Shown here: in pieces, positions 52,190-61,241 of the stretch
Layout of the letters: each line of letters opens with the position of its first letter
Numbering within the stretch: the stretch's first letter is position 1
Assembly: GCA_025358925.1 (NCBI GenBank)
Contig: JANYHT010000050.1
Span: 124,001-188,000, forward strand
DNA: 64,000 bases
Source: Gemmatimonadaceae bacterium
GTDB lineage: Bacteria; Gemmatimonadota; Gemmatimonadetes; Gemmatimonadales; Gemmatimonadaceae
Reading direction: 5' to 3'
Made by a program: the position numbers and the translations under genes
Notes under the pieces: generated by a model
Seen by the model: only the letters and a program-made list of their open reading frames with translations
What the model was told of the DNA's origin: nothing
Database searches by the model: none

Positions 52190-52912
52190 TTAGAACGTCG
52201 ACACGCTCAGCGCGGTCACGTCATCAACACGCATCGTTTCGTCCGTAAAGAAGGGTTCACCATACCGCGCTCGAATGAGCGTGCCATAGTGCGCCGCCTG
52301 ATGCATAACGACATCGTACAGGGGTTCGCCATTCGGGAAAACTTCGCCCGCTTGAATGGCGCCATCGAATTGCGACGCATAACAGCGAACGGCGGCCATC
52401 TTACGGGCAAATTGATCGCTAATGTCCACGACAAAGGAGGGCTTGCCCGCGTCCTCGCGATAGGTCACCACATGCAGCAGTTTGAACGGACGAAATGCTG
52501 CTGCATCGCCAGGCGCGTATTTGGCTAGCCCCGCTAAGAAACAGGCATCGCGAATAAGTTCGGTCGCGCGACGATGATCGGGATGTCGGCCGCGTGGCGC
52601 CGGTGCAATCACGACGCGCGGACGAAGATGCCGCAGCATCCGCACCAGCAGCGCGCGTGTCTCATCGTCATTACGAATGCCCGCGTCGGGCAGTCCCAGA
52701 TTCTCGCGCGTCGACAACCCCATCACGAGTGCCGCCGCCGCCGCCTCTGCAGCGCGCAACTCCGCCGACCCGCGTGTTCCCATCTCTCCTTGCGTAAGAT
52801 CCAACACTCCAACGGCATGCCCCGCGTCAACCGCGCGAATGAGCGTACCGCCGCATGTCAGTTCTGCATCGTCGCGGTGTGCGGCGATCGCTAATAAATC
52901 GAGTCCAGTCAT
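52190..52912 (-). CDS. bshB1: Bacillithiol biosynthesis deacetylase BshB1-like (PIG-L family)
   Basis: A 240-residue LmbE/PIG-L deacetylase from the ATG at 52912. The metal motif is AAHRDDAELTCGG (AHxDDxE) with the third ligand in GRHPDHRRA; ESTRENLGLPDAG-like segment STRENLGLPDAGI and the C-terminal YGTLIRARYGEPFFTDE match BshB1. It removes acetate from N-acetylglucosaminyl-malate to form the bacillithiol precursor. bshA and bshC are not in the window. The rhodanese-DinB fusion at 276-1208 belongs to a bacillithiol-linked transferase family. Confidence 0.88.
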   Translation of the reverse strand: MTGLDLLAIAAHRDDAELTCGGTLIRAVDAGHAVGVLDLTQGEMGTRGSAELRAAEAAAAALVMGLSTRENLGLPDAGIRNDDETRALLVRMLRHLRPRVVIAPAPRGRHPDHRRATELIRDACFLAGLAKYAPGDAAAFRPFKLLHVVTYREDAGKPSFVVDISDQFARKMAAVRCYASQFDGAIQAGEVFPNGEPLYDVVMHQAAHYGTLIRARYGEPFFTDETMRVDDVTALSVSTF

Positions 52913-52958
52913 GGTGCACAACTTAACGCGCCACGACCAACGTGCGCGATGCGACCTG

Positions 52959-54437
52959 TCATTCAGCGCGCGCTAAGTACACCGCCACTCGCGCCGCAAT
53001 CTGCTGCCCACTGGCCACACAATCCCCCACGGACACACCATTGCGATAATTCCCCGCGAGATACAAACCAGGGTTCTCCAACTCCATCGCGTCGGCCGCC
53101 GCTTTTACGGCCCCGTATCCCACCGTGTACTGCGGAATTGCTTTCGGCCAGAACACATGCTTCACGTACACCGGCTCGCCACGCACGCCGATCAGTGCCT
53201 GCAGGTCAGGCAACACACGCTGCACCAGCGCTGCCGTATGTTCGCGCGCTAACGCTGGATGTCGCGCACCTCCAACGAAACAGGTGACGGTGACATGCGC
53301 CTCCGCCGCGCGCGCAGGAAAGAGCGACGAGCTAAACAATACGCCCAAAATATTTCGCCGCTCTACGGCCGGAATGAGCATTCCAAATCCATCAAGCGGA
53401 TGCGCGACATCCCGACGTCGAAAGCCAAGCGTGAGAGCGCTCACTGGTGGATACTCCACGCGTTCAACACCGCCGGCCAACCGACGAAGCTCCGCTGGCA
53501 ACTCCATCGCCGCCAACGCGTGCGCCGGCGCCGCTAAGACCACGGCATCTACCGTTTGTTTGCGTGTGTCGAGATCTGACCCAGCCTCAAGCACCCACCG
53601 AGCATTGTCGCGGTGCAACAGCCGCGCAGGGCATCCTAATCGCAGCGTGTCGGTTAGCGATGCTTCGAGCGCGTCGGGTAGCGTCTGCATGCCATCAACG
53701 AATGAAATCAGACGCGCACTGATCGTCGGCGTTGCACTCCCCACCACCGTTCCGTTCGTGCGGACACTTGCACGGGCGCGCTTGGCGTCGCGGCGCTGCA
53801 CCATCAACCCTCTTGAAATCGAACCGTACGTACGCTCCAAGTTGTGCACGCGGGGGAATGCATGCGCCATCGACAGCGTTTCCGGATCACCGGCAAAGAT
53901 TCCGGAAATGAACGGGTCAACGGCGAAATCCAACACTTCACGTCCAAGACGACGTCGCACGAATGATGCAATCGACTCATCATCCGCACTCGCTCCGCGT
54001 GATACCAGCGGCTCAAGTAACACCCGCAGTTTTGCGCGAAACGAAAACAGTTTCGTACGTAACAGCGTCGACGGAGAGAGCGGGAACGGCACAAGGCGAC
54101 CGTTGCGTACGACGTAGCGCTTATTCGCTGACGGATTGGCCTCGACGACCTCATCCAACAAATCGAGCTTGGCAAGCAATGCTTCAACGGGTGCAGACGT
54201 CACGAACGAATTTGGTCCGTGCTCCGCAAGAAAACCGTCGTCCTTCGTGGTGCGAATGTTGCCGCCAGCATGCGGAGATGCTTCATACAGCGTCACGTCA
54301 ATGCCAACCCGTCGCAGTTCGAAGGCGACAACGAGTCCAGTGATGCCTGCGCCCACCACCGCGACGGACCGGTGCTCGCCTTTGTCCGAATCGCTTGCGG
54401 ATCGCATCGTAGCTATCCGATCGACGACAGCCGACAT
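52959..54437 (-). CDS. hemY: Oxygen-dependent protoporphyrinogen oxidase
   Basis: A 492-residue FAD protein. The dinucleotide-binding motif is VAVVGAGITGLVVAFELRR, followed by LYEASPHAGGNIRT, EHGPNSFVTS, and the C-terminal ENPGLYLAGNYRNGVSVGDCVASG that closes the FAD site. It oxidises protoporphyrinogen IX to protoporphyrin IX. The ATG at 54437 is 2 nt after the hemF stop. It is the last tetrapyrrole gene of the operon. Confidence 0.93.
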   Translation of the reverse strand: MSAVVDRIATMRSASDSDKGEHRSVAVVGAGITGLVVAFELRRVGIDVTLYEASPHAGGNIRTTKDDGFLAEHGPNSFVTSAPVEALLAKLDLLDEVVEANPSANKRYVVRNGRLVPFPLSPSTLLRTKLFSFRAKLRVLLEPLVSRGASADDESIASFVRRRLGREVLDFAVDPFISGIFAGDPETLSMAHAFPRVHNLERTYGSISRGLMVQRRDAKRARASVRTNGTVVGSATPTISARLISFVDGMQTLPDALEASLTDTLRLGCPARLLHRDNARWVLEAGSDLDTRKQTVDAVVLAAPAHALAAMELPAELRRLAGGVERVEYPPVSALTLGFRRRDVAHPLDGFGMLIPAVERRNILGVLFSSSLFPARAAEAHVTVTCFVGGARHPALAREHTAALVQRVLPDLQALIGVRGEPVYVKHVFWPKAIPQYTVGYGAVKAAADAMELENPGLYLAGNYRNGVSVGDCVASGQQIAARVAVYLARAE

Positions 54438-54439
54438 GG

Positions 54440-55441
54440 CTACGCGCCGCTCACGTCCGACGCCCAATCGCGCGGAACGAGCATTGCCACCAAACGCGCT
54501 TCAAACGAGTCCTCGGCATACCGCGGCGCATACTGCCACATCGCGAGCGGTGGAAGACTCATCAAAACACTCTCAACGCGTGCCTGCGTTTGCAATCCGA
54601 AAATCGTGCCGCGATCATGTACGAGATTGAACTCCACGTAGCGACCGCGGCGCACGAGCTGAAACTCGCGTTCAGCAGCACCAAACGTTTCATGACGTCG
54701 ACGCTCGACAATGGGTTCGTACGCGTGACGCAACACGCGCGCAACATCACTGACAAACGCCGATACTTGCTCGTGATTCAATCCATGCGAAGGGTCATCA
54801 GCGCGCACGTGATCGAAAAAAATTCCACCAACGCCTCGTGCCTCATTTCCGCGATGCGTGTTCACGAAATACTCATCACACCACCGTTTGAATTGCGGAT
54901 GAAACGACGCGTGGTGCCGATCACACATGGTGTGGAGCGCACGATGGAATTCGTGCGCATCGGCTCGATGCGGATAGAACGGCGTGAGATCGGTACCGCC
55001 GCCAAACCAACTATCGGTCAGATGACCGTGTTCATCAGTCAATTCGAAGTACCGCACGTTGAGATGCACGGTAGGCACCATCGGACTCCGAGGATGCACG
55101 ACGAGGCTCACGCCGGTCGCGAAAAAATGCGTGGCACCAGCGGCCGCACCGTTTCCACCCAATCGATGCGCGGCAAGCTCAGGTAACTCACCAAGTACGG
55201 CCGAGCGATTGATGCCCGCTTTTTCAAATGTGATGCCGTCGGTCATCACGCGCGCAACGCCGCCACCGCCGCCCGGACGCTCCCATCGATCCTCAGCAAA
55301 CGTGCCCCCTTGGTCGAGTCGCCCGAAGAAAGACGTCAACTCATCATGCAGCCCGGCAATCCACCGCTTTGCTTCTGCTCGTCGCGACACGACGGACGAT
55401 GTCGCGGCCAACCGTTCCGTTGGCAACACGGACTTGCTCAC
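54440..55441 (-). CDS. hemF: Oxygen-dependent coproporphyrinogen III oxidase
   Basis: A 333-residue HemF. Conserved stretches: WERPGGGGGVARVM, FEKAGINRS, VHLNVRYFEL, SWFGGGTDLTPFYP, and RYVEFNLVHDRGTIFGLQT. It converts coproporphyrinogen III to protoporphyrinogen IX with oxygen. It starts at a GTG that overlaps the hemE stop by 4 nt. The presence of HemF and HemY, both oxygen-using, points to aerobic heme synthesis. Confidence 0.95.
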   Translation of the reverse strand: MSKSVLPTERLAATSSVVSRRAEAKRWIAGLHDELTSFFGRLDQGGTFAEDRWERPGGGGGVARVMTDGITFEKAGINRSAVLGELPELAAHRLGGNGAAAGATHFFATGVSLVVHPRSPMVPTVHLNVRYFELTDEHGHLTDSWFGGGTDLTPFYPHRADAHEFHRALHTMCDRHHASFHPQFKRWCDEYFVNTHRGNEARGVGGIFFDHVRADDPSHGLNHEQVSAFVSDVARVLRHAYEPIVERRRHETFGAAEREFQLVRRGRYVEFNLVHDRGTIFGLQTQARVESVLMSLPPLAMWQYAPRYAEDSFEARLVAMLVPRDWASDVSGA

Positions 55442-56547
55442 GGCGCACCGGCACGTTGCGCGTGATTGGCAGATCGAGCGAGCGCCTCATCGGTCCAACG
55501 CCATTCCTTCACGGCATCGACAAATGCGCGCGCGTGCGCGGGCGGAATATCCGGCAGTATTCCGTGACCGAGATTCGCTATGTGGCCAATCGGACCAAAC
55601 GCGGAAATCATCTCGTGCGTGCGCTGGCGAATTTTCGCCGGCGCTGCGTACAACGCACACGGATCAAGATTGCCTTGTAACGCCACCGTGCGAGCTTGGG
55701 TGAGCTGCCGTGCCGTTTGCGGCGTCGTGTGCCAATCAACACCAATGGCTTCGGCGTTTGTTGCGTCGGCAATTTCGCCCAACGCCCAACCCGCACCGGG
55801 AGCGAACACGATCAGCGGCGCGCCGGTTGACTGCACGCGCTTTGCAATGCGCGCCAGGTATGGCAGGCAGAACGTGCGAAACTCTCGCGGACCAAGCGCA
55901 CCGGCCCACGACTCGAACAACTGCAAGACCTGCGCACCCGCTTCGACCTGCGCAACCATATAATCGCCAACCGCGGTTGCTAAATGATCAAGCAGCGCGT
56001 GTGCCACCGCAGGCTGTTCAAATAGCAGTCGCTTTGCGAGCGCGAATTGCTTGGTCCCTTTCCCTTCGATCATGTACGCGGCCAGCGTCCACGGGGCTCC
56101 CGCGAACCCAATCAATGGGACGCGATTGCCAATCTCATGGCGCGCGAGACGCAGCGCATCGAGGACATACCCCAGGCTTTCCTGCGGGTCAACTTTACGC
56201 AGCCGAGCAATGTCGGTGGCCGTGCGCACGGGCACCGGGAACTGCGGTCCGATGCCTTCATCGAGCGTAAGCTTCATGCCCATCGCTTCAGGAACGACAA
56301 GAATATCACTGAAAATAATTGCCGCATCAACGCCGACGAGATGCAGGGGTTGCAACGTGACCTCCACCGCAAGTTCGGGCGTCCGACACATCGTCAAAAA
56401 ATCCGATTTCGCCCGCACCGCACGATACTCCGGCAGATAACGTCCCGCTTGACGCATCATCCACACCGGTGGGCGTTCTACCGGTTCCGAACGCAGCGCG
56501 CGCAGCAGCAGATCGTTGGTGAGTGCAACAGCAGGTAAAGCAGTCAC
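55438..56547 (-). CDS. hemE: Uroporphyrinogen decarboxylase
   Basis: A 369-residue HemE that decarboxylates uroporphyrinogen III to coproporphyrinogen III. Motifs: PPVWMMRQAGRYLPEYR (active-site signature), AIIFSDILVVPEAMGM, GFAGAPWTLAAYMIEGKG, and NLGHGILPDIPPAHARAFVDAV. It lies 5 nt downstream of hemA. Confidence 0.96.
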   Translation of the reverse strand: MTALPAVALTNDLLLRALRSEPVERPPVWMMRQAGRYLPEYRAVRAKSDFLTMCRTPELAVEVTLQPLHLVGVDAAIIFSDILVVPEAMGMKLTLDEGIGPQFPVPVRTATDIARLRKVDPQESLGYVLDALRLARHEIGNRVPLIGFAGAPWTLAAYMIEGKGTKQFALAKRLLFEQPAVAHALLDHLATAVGDYMVAQVEAGAQVLQLFESWAGALGPREFRTFCLPYLARIAKRVQSTGAPLIVFAPGAGWALGEIADATNAEAIGVDWHTTPQTARQLTQARTVALQGNLDPCALYAAPAKIRQRTHEMISAFGPIGHIANLGHGILPDIPPAHARAFVDAVKEWRWTDEALARSANHAQRAGAP

Positions 56548-56552
56548 CAGAA

Positions 56553-57941
56553 CTATTCCGTCGAAAGTGCGAACGGCAGTTCGCGTGTCGGCGCCGTACG
56601 CGGAGTGCCTCTCGCGCCCACCGAGCTCACTTCGCGAGTTGTTGATGCTGCGGGACGACTAGTGCGCGGAGCGCGCGTCATCGGCGTGGCGCTTGGGGCA
56701 AACATTTCGAGCAACATCATCGCCTGCGCATCCAACGGTTCGCCTCGTTGCACGGTTCGGCGAAGCGCCGCCATCGGGCCCGCCAATAATTTTGCCACGA
56801 TCCGTGACGCCGTACGCTCAGCCACTTCTGCATCGCCAGCCGCGTAAGCAACTTCGCGACGCGCCACGCCTTCCAATGCTTCCCGTAACGGTTTGATAGC
56901 GTCGCGCGCGGGCATTGCGGCGAGCCATTGTTTGAATTGATAAATTTCGTCTTCACAAATGTGCGCGGCCACGGGTATTGCGTCGCGGCGCGTGTCTTCT
57001 GCCTCAAGCAGTGGCTGATGCAGCGTATCGAGGTCAATCAGCGTCACGCCCAGTTGATCTGCCGCACGTGGATCAATGTTACGCGGCACACTGAGATCCA
57101 TCAGCAACAATGCGTAGCCCGACGCCGCGCAGTCCGCGCGCGCGCGCGCCAGCGCGGGGCCTATCACTAGGGGTATATCACTCGACGTCGCGACAATGAC
57201 CACGTCAGCCATGGCGGCCTCAATGTGAATCGCGTCCATAGGAGCCGCGCGACCGCCGATATAGTGCGCGAGCTCATGCGCTTTGTCGAACGTGCGATTG
57301 AGAATCACCACGTCGCCTGCGCCGAGCTTGTGCAACTGTTTCGCCGCGCGCGTACCTGTCGTACCCGCACCGACAACGACGCATCGCGCATTCTGCAAGT
57401 CGCCTAAACGCTGCGCTGCGGTAACGGCAGCTTCCGCGCCAATTGAGTGGCGACCTGCTGAGAGCGACGTCTCCGTGTGCACGCGCTTACCGGCGCGAAG
57501 TGCAGTTTCAAACAGCCGATGCAAAACCGGACCCGCCGCTTGACCACGCGTCGCGCCTTTATAAGCCGCACGCAGCTGGCCAAGAATTTCTCCGTCGCCC
57601 AGTACCTGCGATTCTAGACCCGACGCAATGCGCACAACGTGCCGAGCCGCATTGTCACCGTAGCGACGTGTCGCAATGTGCAGCAGATCGTCGGCATCGG
57701 CACGAGTGCGCATCCATCGTCTGGCCAATGACAGCACTGCGCGTTCCACCACCTTCATATCGTCGCTATCGATCCACGCATACAGTTCCGTGCGGTTGCA
57801 CGTAGCAATTAAAGCGACTTCTGTGACAACTTCGCTACGCGCCGTGCGATAGAGTTGCGTGAGTCGCTCCTCCGACAAATGGAAGCGTTCACGCGTCGCC
57901 ACATCGGCAAGCCGGAAATCGATAGCGATCGAAATCAGCAT
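56553..57941 (-). CDS. hemA: Glutamyl-tRNA reductase
   Basis: A 462-residue glutamyl-tRNA reductase of the C5 pathway, making glutamate-1-semialdehyde. The catalytic Cys is in LIATCNRTELYAW; other motifs are GLESQVLGDGEILGQLR, AGKRVHTETSLSAG, and the NADPH-binding VVVGAGTTGTRAAKQL. A Ser/Thr/Pro/Arg-rich tail of about 50 residues follows the dimerisation domain. It is the first intact gene of the operon; the bchP relic ends 25 nt upstream. Confidence 0.96.
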   Translation of the reverse strand: MLISIAIDFRLADVATRERFHLSEERLTQLYRTARSEVVTEVALIATCNRTELYAWIDSDDMKVVERAVLSLARRWMRTRADADDLLHIATRRYGDNAARHVVRIASGLESQVLGDGEILGQLRAAYKGATRGQAAGPVLHRLFETALRAGKRVHTETSLSAGRHSIGAEAAVTAAQRLGDLQNARCVVVGAGTTGTRAAKQLHKLGAGDVVILNRTFDKAHELAHYIGGRAAPMDAIHIEAAMADVVIVATSSDIPLVIGPALARARADCAASGYALLLMDLSVPRNIDPRAADQLGVTLIDLDTLHQPLLEAEDTRRDAIPVAAHICEDEIYQFKQWLAAMPARDAIKPLREALEGVARREVAYAAGDAEVAERTASRIVAKLLAGPMAALRRTVQRGEPLDAQAMMLLEMFAPSATPMTRAPRTSRPAASTTREVSSVGARGTPRTAPTRELPFALSTE

Positions 57942-57966
57942 CGGACAGAAGACGAAGACAGGAAAC

Positions 57967-58681
57967 TCATGCCGAAGCGATACCCGCGAGGTGCGCGAGA
58001 TTCTTCACGACGATGCGCGAATGTGCGAATGGTTTCGCGGTGACCAACTGCTTGTTCATGGAGCCGCCGAAGGTAAGCTGCTGTACATCCCTGTCACGAC
58101 AGATAGCACCCAATGGTTCGCAACGATGGCCGTCGCTGTTGCAAAAATCTTGCATGTCGGCCACGACGAATACGGTACCGCGCATTCGCAAGAATCGACG
58201 ACCCGCATGTTACAGCGCTCCAGCGCAACTGGAAGATAGCGACTCTACCACGGCACCTGCCGCAAACGGCCAACGGTCATTGCATAAAAAATGCTCTCGC
58301 CACTCGCGGGCGCAACTACTCCGGCGGCATCGCCGACTAAAACGACGTCGAATCCGGTATCCCAGCGTGGATGCGGCTTAATGGGAATCGGCGCGCCTGC
58401 CGGGAGAGTAGTATCAACCGAGTCTAAACCCGCCCAGTGTCGTAAACTCGCCACGGCCTGTTTCAGACCGAAGCCGCACTGCAACGTACCGGTTCTGATG
58501 TTGGCTGTCGCCCCGTGCGGAATGGCCCATGCGTAAAAGTCCGGATAGAGTACCGCGTAGTAATACGCGTCACATCGTGTCATTGACGATTCCGTGAAAC
58601 GCAAAAACATGTTTCGCTCTTGCCTCACTGTTTACGTTGCTCGGGAAACTTTGTCGCCCTTGATCACGCCGAAAAAAATGT
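57967..58681 (-). pseudogene. bchP: Degenerate geranylgeranyl reductase gene (bchP/chlP relic)
   Basis: Three minus-strand frames read in order give the C-terminal part of BchP/ChlP. Frame one: GVIKGDKVSRAT (to about 58632). Frame two: SEARAKHVFAFHGIV (ends 58570). Frame three: RCDAYYYAVLYPDFYAWAIPHG, QAVASLRHWAGLDS, GAPIPIKPHPRWDTG and VVLVGDAAGVVAPASGESI, ending at TAG 58247-58245. After a shift near 58255: AGAVVESLSSS, a TAA at 58212-58210, then RRFLRMRGTVF, CRDRDVQQLTF, MNKQLVTAKPFAH and VKNLAHLAGIASA to the stop at 57967. The FAD-binding N-terminal half is absent. At least three frameshifts and one nonsense codon make it non-functional. BchP reduces the geranylgeranyl tail in bacteriochlorophyll synthesis. 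Confidence 0.85.
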
Positions 58682-58747
58682 ACAGTATTGGTTCTTGGCG
58701 GTGCGAAAGCATTGACACGAAGTGCGCGGTCGTGCGGGCGCACGTGT

Positions 58748-59992
58748 TCACTCGTATCGTAAGGCTTCAATCGGATCGAGTAACGATGCCCGTCGCGCTG
58801 GAATGAGACCAAAGACAATCCCGATGCTGATGGAAACCACGACGGCAATCGCTGTGAGCGAAATGGGCACCGGTGCATCGATGCTCATCGCGAGCGACGC
58901 AACGCGTCCAAGCACCAGCCCAAACAGAATGCCAATCACACCACCAATCCCAGTGAGTGTTGCCGCCTCGACAAGAAACTGTTGCAAAATGTCACGTCGT
59001 GTTGCTCCGAGTGCTTTCCGAACTCCAATTTCACGTGTTCGACTGGTGACCGACACCGTCATGATCGCCATCACGCCAATACCACCGACAAGCAAGGCAA
59101 CCGCCGACAGCACAATCATCACCAAGAAAAACACATTCGTGAGATTGTTGAACGTGTCGAGCACTTGATCTTGCGTGACGAGATCGAAGGTGTTGCCGTC
59201 GGCCGGGTGCAGTCGGCGCATCTCGCGAAGCGCCATGATCACCGCGCCCTGCGCGTCTGCCACGCTTACGCCGGTGCGCGGACGAATTGGAATCCATAAC
59301 GCGTTGGTGCGATCAATATCGAATTGATGATCAAGCATGCGGTACGGCACCACGGCCCCAACGGATGTTCCGGGCGGTGCGAAGATATTCGCAGGTTCTT
59401 GCCAGAGACCAATAATTTCCGCCGGGCGTCCACCAATCCGAATCCATCGACCCAAACTTTGTTCACGACCAAACAGCCGCAGCGCCGCGCGTTCTTCCAG
59501 GATGACGACGGGAGAGCCTGCGTTCATCTCGTTTTTCGTAAACCAACGGCCCGCTTGCAATTCGCCACCCTGAATCAACGGGAACCCATCGTCGGCGCCA
59601 AACACTGCCATCGGTTGCGAGCGAATGCCTTGAGACTCGATGCGCGCCAGCGCCTGACCCCAGAGCGCTGCATAACCAATCTCCGGCAAGCGACGAATAC
59701 GGTCGGCTTCGCGCTCGCTGAGGTCAGGGCGAATGCGAACATCCTTTGGCAGGTTGGCTGGATTGAGCGGCACCGCCGAAAACTTTTTCAATACGTAAAA
59801 CGTGGTTGGGCCAGCAACTTCAAATGTGCGATTGATTTGCCCTTGAATGCCCTGCACAATAGCGGCCATCGCCATGACGGTCGCAACGCCAATGACAACA
59901 CCGAGAATGGTGAGCGACGAGCGCAGCTTATTTGCGCGCAGCGCATCGATGGCGATACGCACATTTTCTGAGAGGGCACCGGCAGGACGCAC
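58748..59992 (-). CDS. MacB/FtsX-type ABC transporter permease 1
   Basis: A 414-residue permease from the GTG at 59992, one nt after the preceding stop. Plan: N-terminal membrane helix (ANKLRSSLTILGVVIGVATV), a large MacB-type periplasmic domain (about 45-280), then three FtsX-domain helices (about 290-400) with the marker SRTREIGVRKALGATRRDIL, and the end PARRASLLDPIEALRYE. Such proteins couple cytoplasmic ATPases to periplasmic mechanics or lipoprotein/antibiotic export. Last of a five-gene tandem run. Confidence 0.9.
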   Translation of the reverse strand: MRPAGALSENVRIAIDALRANKLRSSLTILGVVIGVATVMAMAAIVQGIQGQINRTFEVAGPTTFYVLKKFSAVPLNPANLPKDVRIRPDLSEREADRIRRLPEIGYAALWGQALARIESQGIRSQPMAVFGADDGFPLIQGGELQAGRWFTKNEMNAGSPVVILEERAALRLFGREQSLGRWIRIGGRPAEIIGLWQEPANIFAPPGTSVGAVVPYRMLDHQFDIDRTNALWIPIRPRTGVSVADAQGAVIMALREMRRLHPADGNTFDLVTQDQVLDTFNNLTNVFFLVMIVLSAVALLVGGIGVMAIMTVSVTSRTREIGVRKALGATRRDILQQFLVEAATLTGIGGVIGILFGLVLGRVASLAMSIDAPVPISLTAIAVVVSISIGIVFGLIPARRASLLDPIEALRYE

Positions 59993-59993
59993 G

Positions 59994-61238
59994 TCAGGTT
60001 TCGGCGCGCATCGCAGTGATCGGATCAAGCTTCGCGGCCCGTGATGCAGGGTAAACACCAAACAGCACCCCAATACCGGCCCCAAGGGAGAGCGCCAATG
60101 CCACGGACCACGGTGTGACGCGCGCTGGGAGGGGTGAGAACGCCGCGATTGCTGCCGCAAGGACCCAACCGCTCAGCACCCCTAAAATTCCGCCAAGCAG
60201 TGACAGCGCAATCGCTTCCGCAAGAAATTGTTTACGCACATCGAGCGACGTGGCCCCCATCGCTTTACGAATGCCAATTTCGTGCGTGCGCTCAGTCACG
60301 GACATCAACATGATGTTCATGATGACAATGCCGCCGACCAAAACACCGATCGCCACGACAGCGGGTACTACGGCGAAGAGCACGGCGGTGAGTTGATTCC
60401 AGAAATCAACCAACGCCTCTGCCGTGCTGACCGAGAAATTGTCCGCGTCAGTCGGGCGTAAACCGCGCACAACACGCATCGCCTCCTCAGCGCGCGCCAT
60501 CGCTGATGCGACCTGCGCGGCGTCGCGCACCTTAACTGAGACTGTGGTGGTCTGGCGACGACCGTACATGGCTTCGAACGCGGTGATCGGCATCAGCGCA
60601 AAGCCGTCAAACGATTGACCGAGGACGCGACCCTTGCGCGCAATCACACCAACGATGGTGAATCGCTGACCCATGATGCGCACTTCTTGATCGACGACTG
60701 GCGCACCGGCAAACAACGTGCTCGCGACGTCAGCGCCAACCACAATCACGTTGCGACGTTCGCGCACGTCAAGGTCCGTGAGTGGACGACCGTCAGTGAA
60801 TCGATAATCTTGCACGGTCTGATACGCGCTCGTGACGCCAAAAACCTGGACGTTGCCTAGCGTGCGATCACGCCACACCACATCCGCTTGCGGCGTCGGC
60901 CACCCGGATTGCAAGCTGATGGCGAGCGCATCTGGGAGTGCCACGCGCACCGCGTCCGCGTCCCGTTCATTAATGCGCGGGCGCTTTTGCAACACACGAA
61001 ATTCGTCGTCGTTGAACAGGCCTATACTGAGTGGCGTGCGGCGCACTTGAAACGTGTTCATGCCAATCATCGCGTCGGCAATGTTTTCCTTTACGTACGC
61101 GTTCATGCCCTGAATGATCGCCACCACCGCCACCAAAAACCCCACTGACACTACAATGCCGAGCAGCGTGAACGCCGTGCGCAGCGGATTGACGCGCAGT
61201 TGCATGAGCGCAAGTCGAATGACATCGCTGAATCGCAC
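59994..61238 (-). CDS. MacB/FtsX-type ABC transporter permease 2
   Basis: A 414-residue permease with the same plan as its neighbours: NPLRTAFTLLGIVVSVGFLV at the N-terminus, a periplasmic domain with NVIVVGADVASTLFAG, then ERTHEIGIRKAMGATSLDV and a final PASRAAKLDPITAMRAE. It alternates in subtype with permease 1: its start (MRFSDVIRLALMQLRVNPLR) resembles that of permease 4, which suggests duplicated pairs forming heterodimers (inference). Confidence 0.9.
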   Translation of the reverse strand: MRFSDVIRLALMQLRVNPLRTAFTLLGIVVSVGFLVAVVAIIQGMNAYVKENIADAMIGMNTFQVRRTPLSIGLFNDDEFRVLQKRPRINERDADAVRVALPDALAISLQSGWPTPQADVVWRDRTLGNVQVFGVTSAYQTVQDYRFTDGRPLTDLDVRERRNVIVVGADVASTLFAGAPVVDQEVRIMGQRFTIVGVIARKGRVLGQSFDGFALMPITAFEAMYGRRQTTTVSVKVRDAAQVASAMARAEEAMRVVRGLRPTDADNFSVSTAEALVDFWNQLTAVLFAVVPAVVAIGVLVGGIVIMNIMLMSVTERTHEIGIRKAMGATSLDVRKQFLAEAIALSLLGGILGVLSGWVLAAAIAAFSPLPARVTPWSVALALSLGAGIGVLFGVYPASRAAKLDPITAMRAET

Positions 61239-61241
61239 GCG

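Noticed and set aside
57859-58239. 126-codon plus-strand frame upstream of hemA
   Set aside because: The minus strand here reads as the C-terminus of BchP with specific motifs; the plus frame has no recognisable content.
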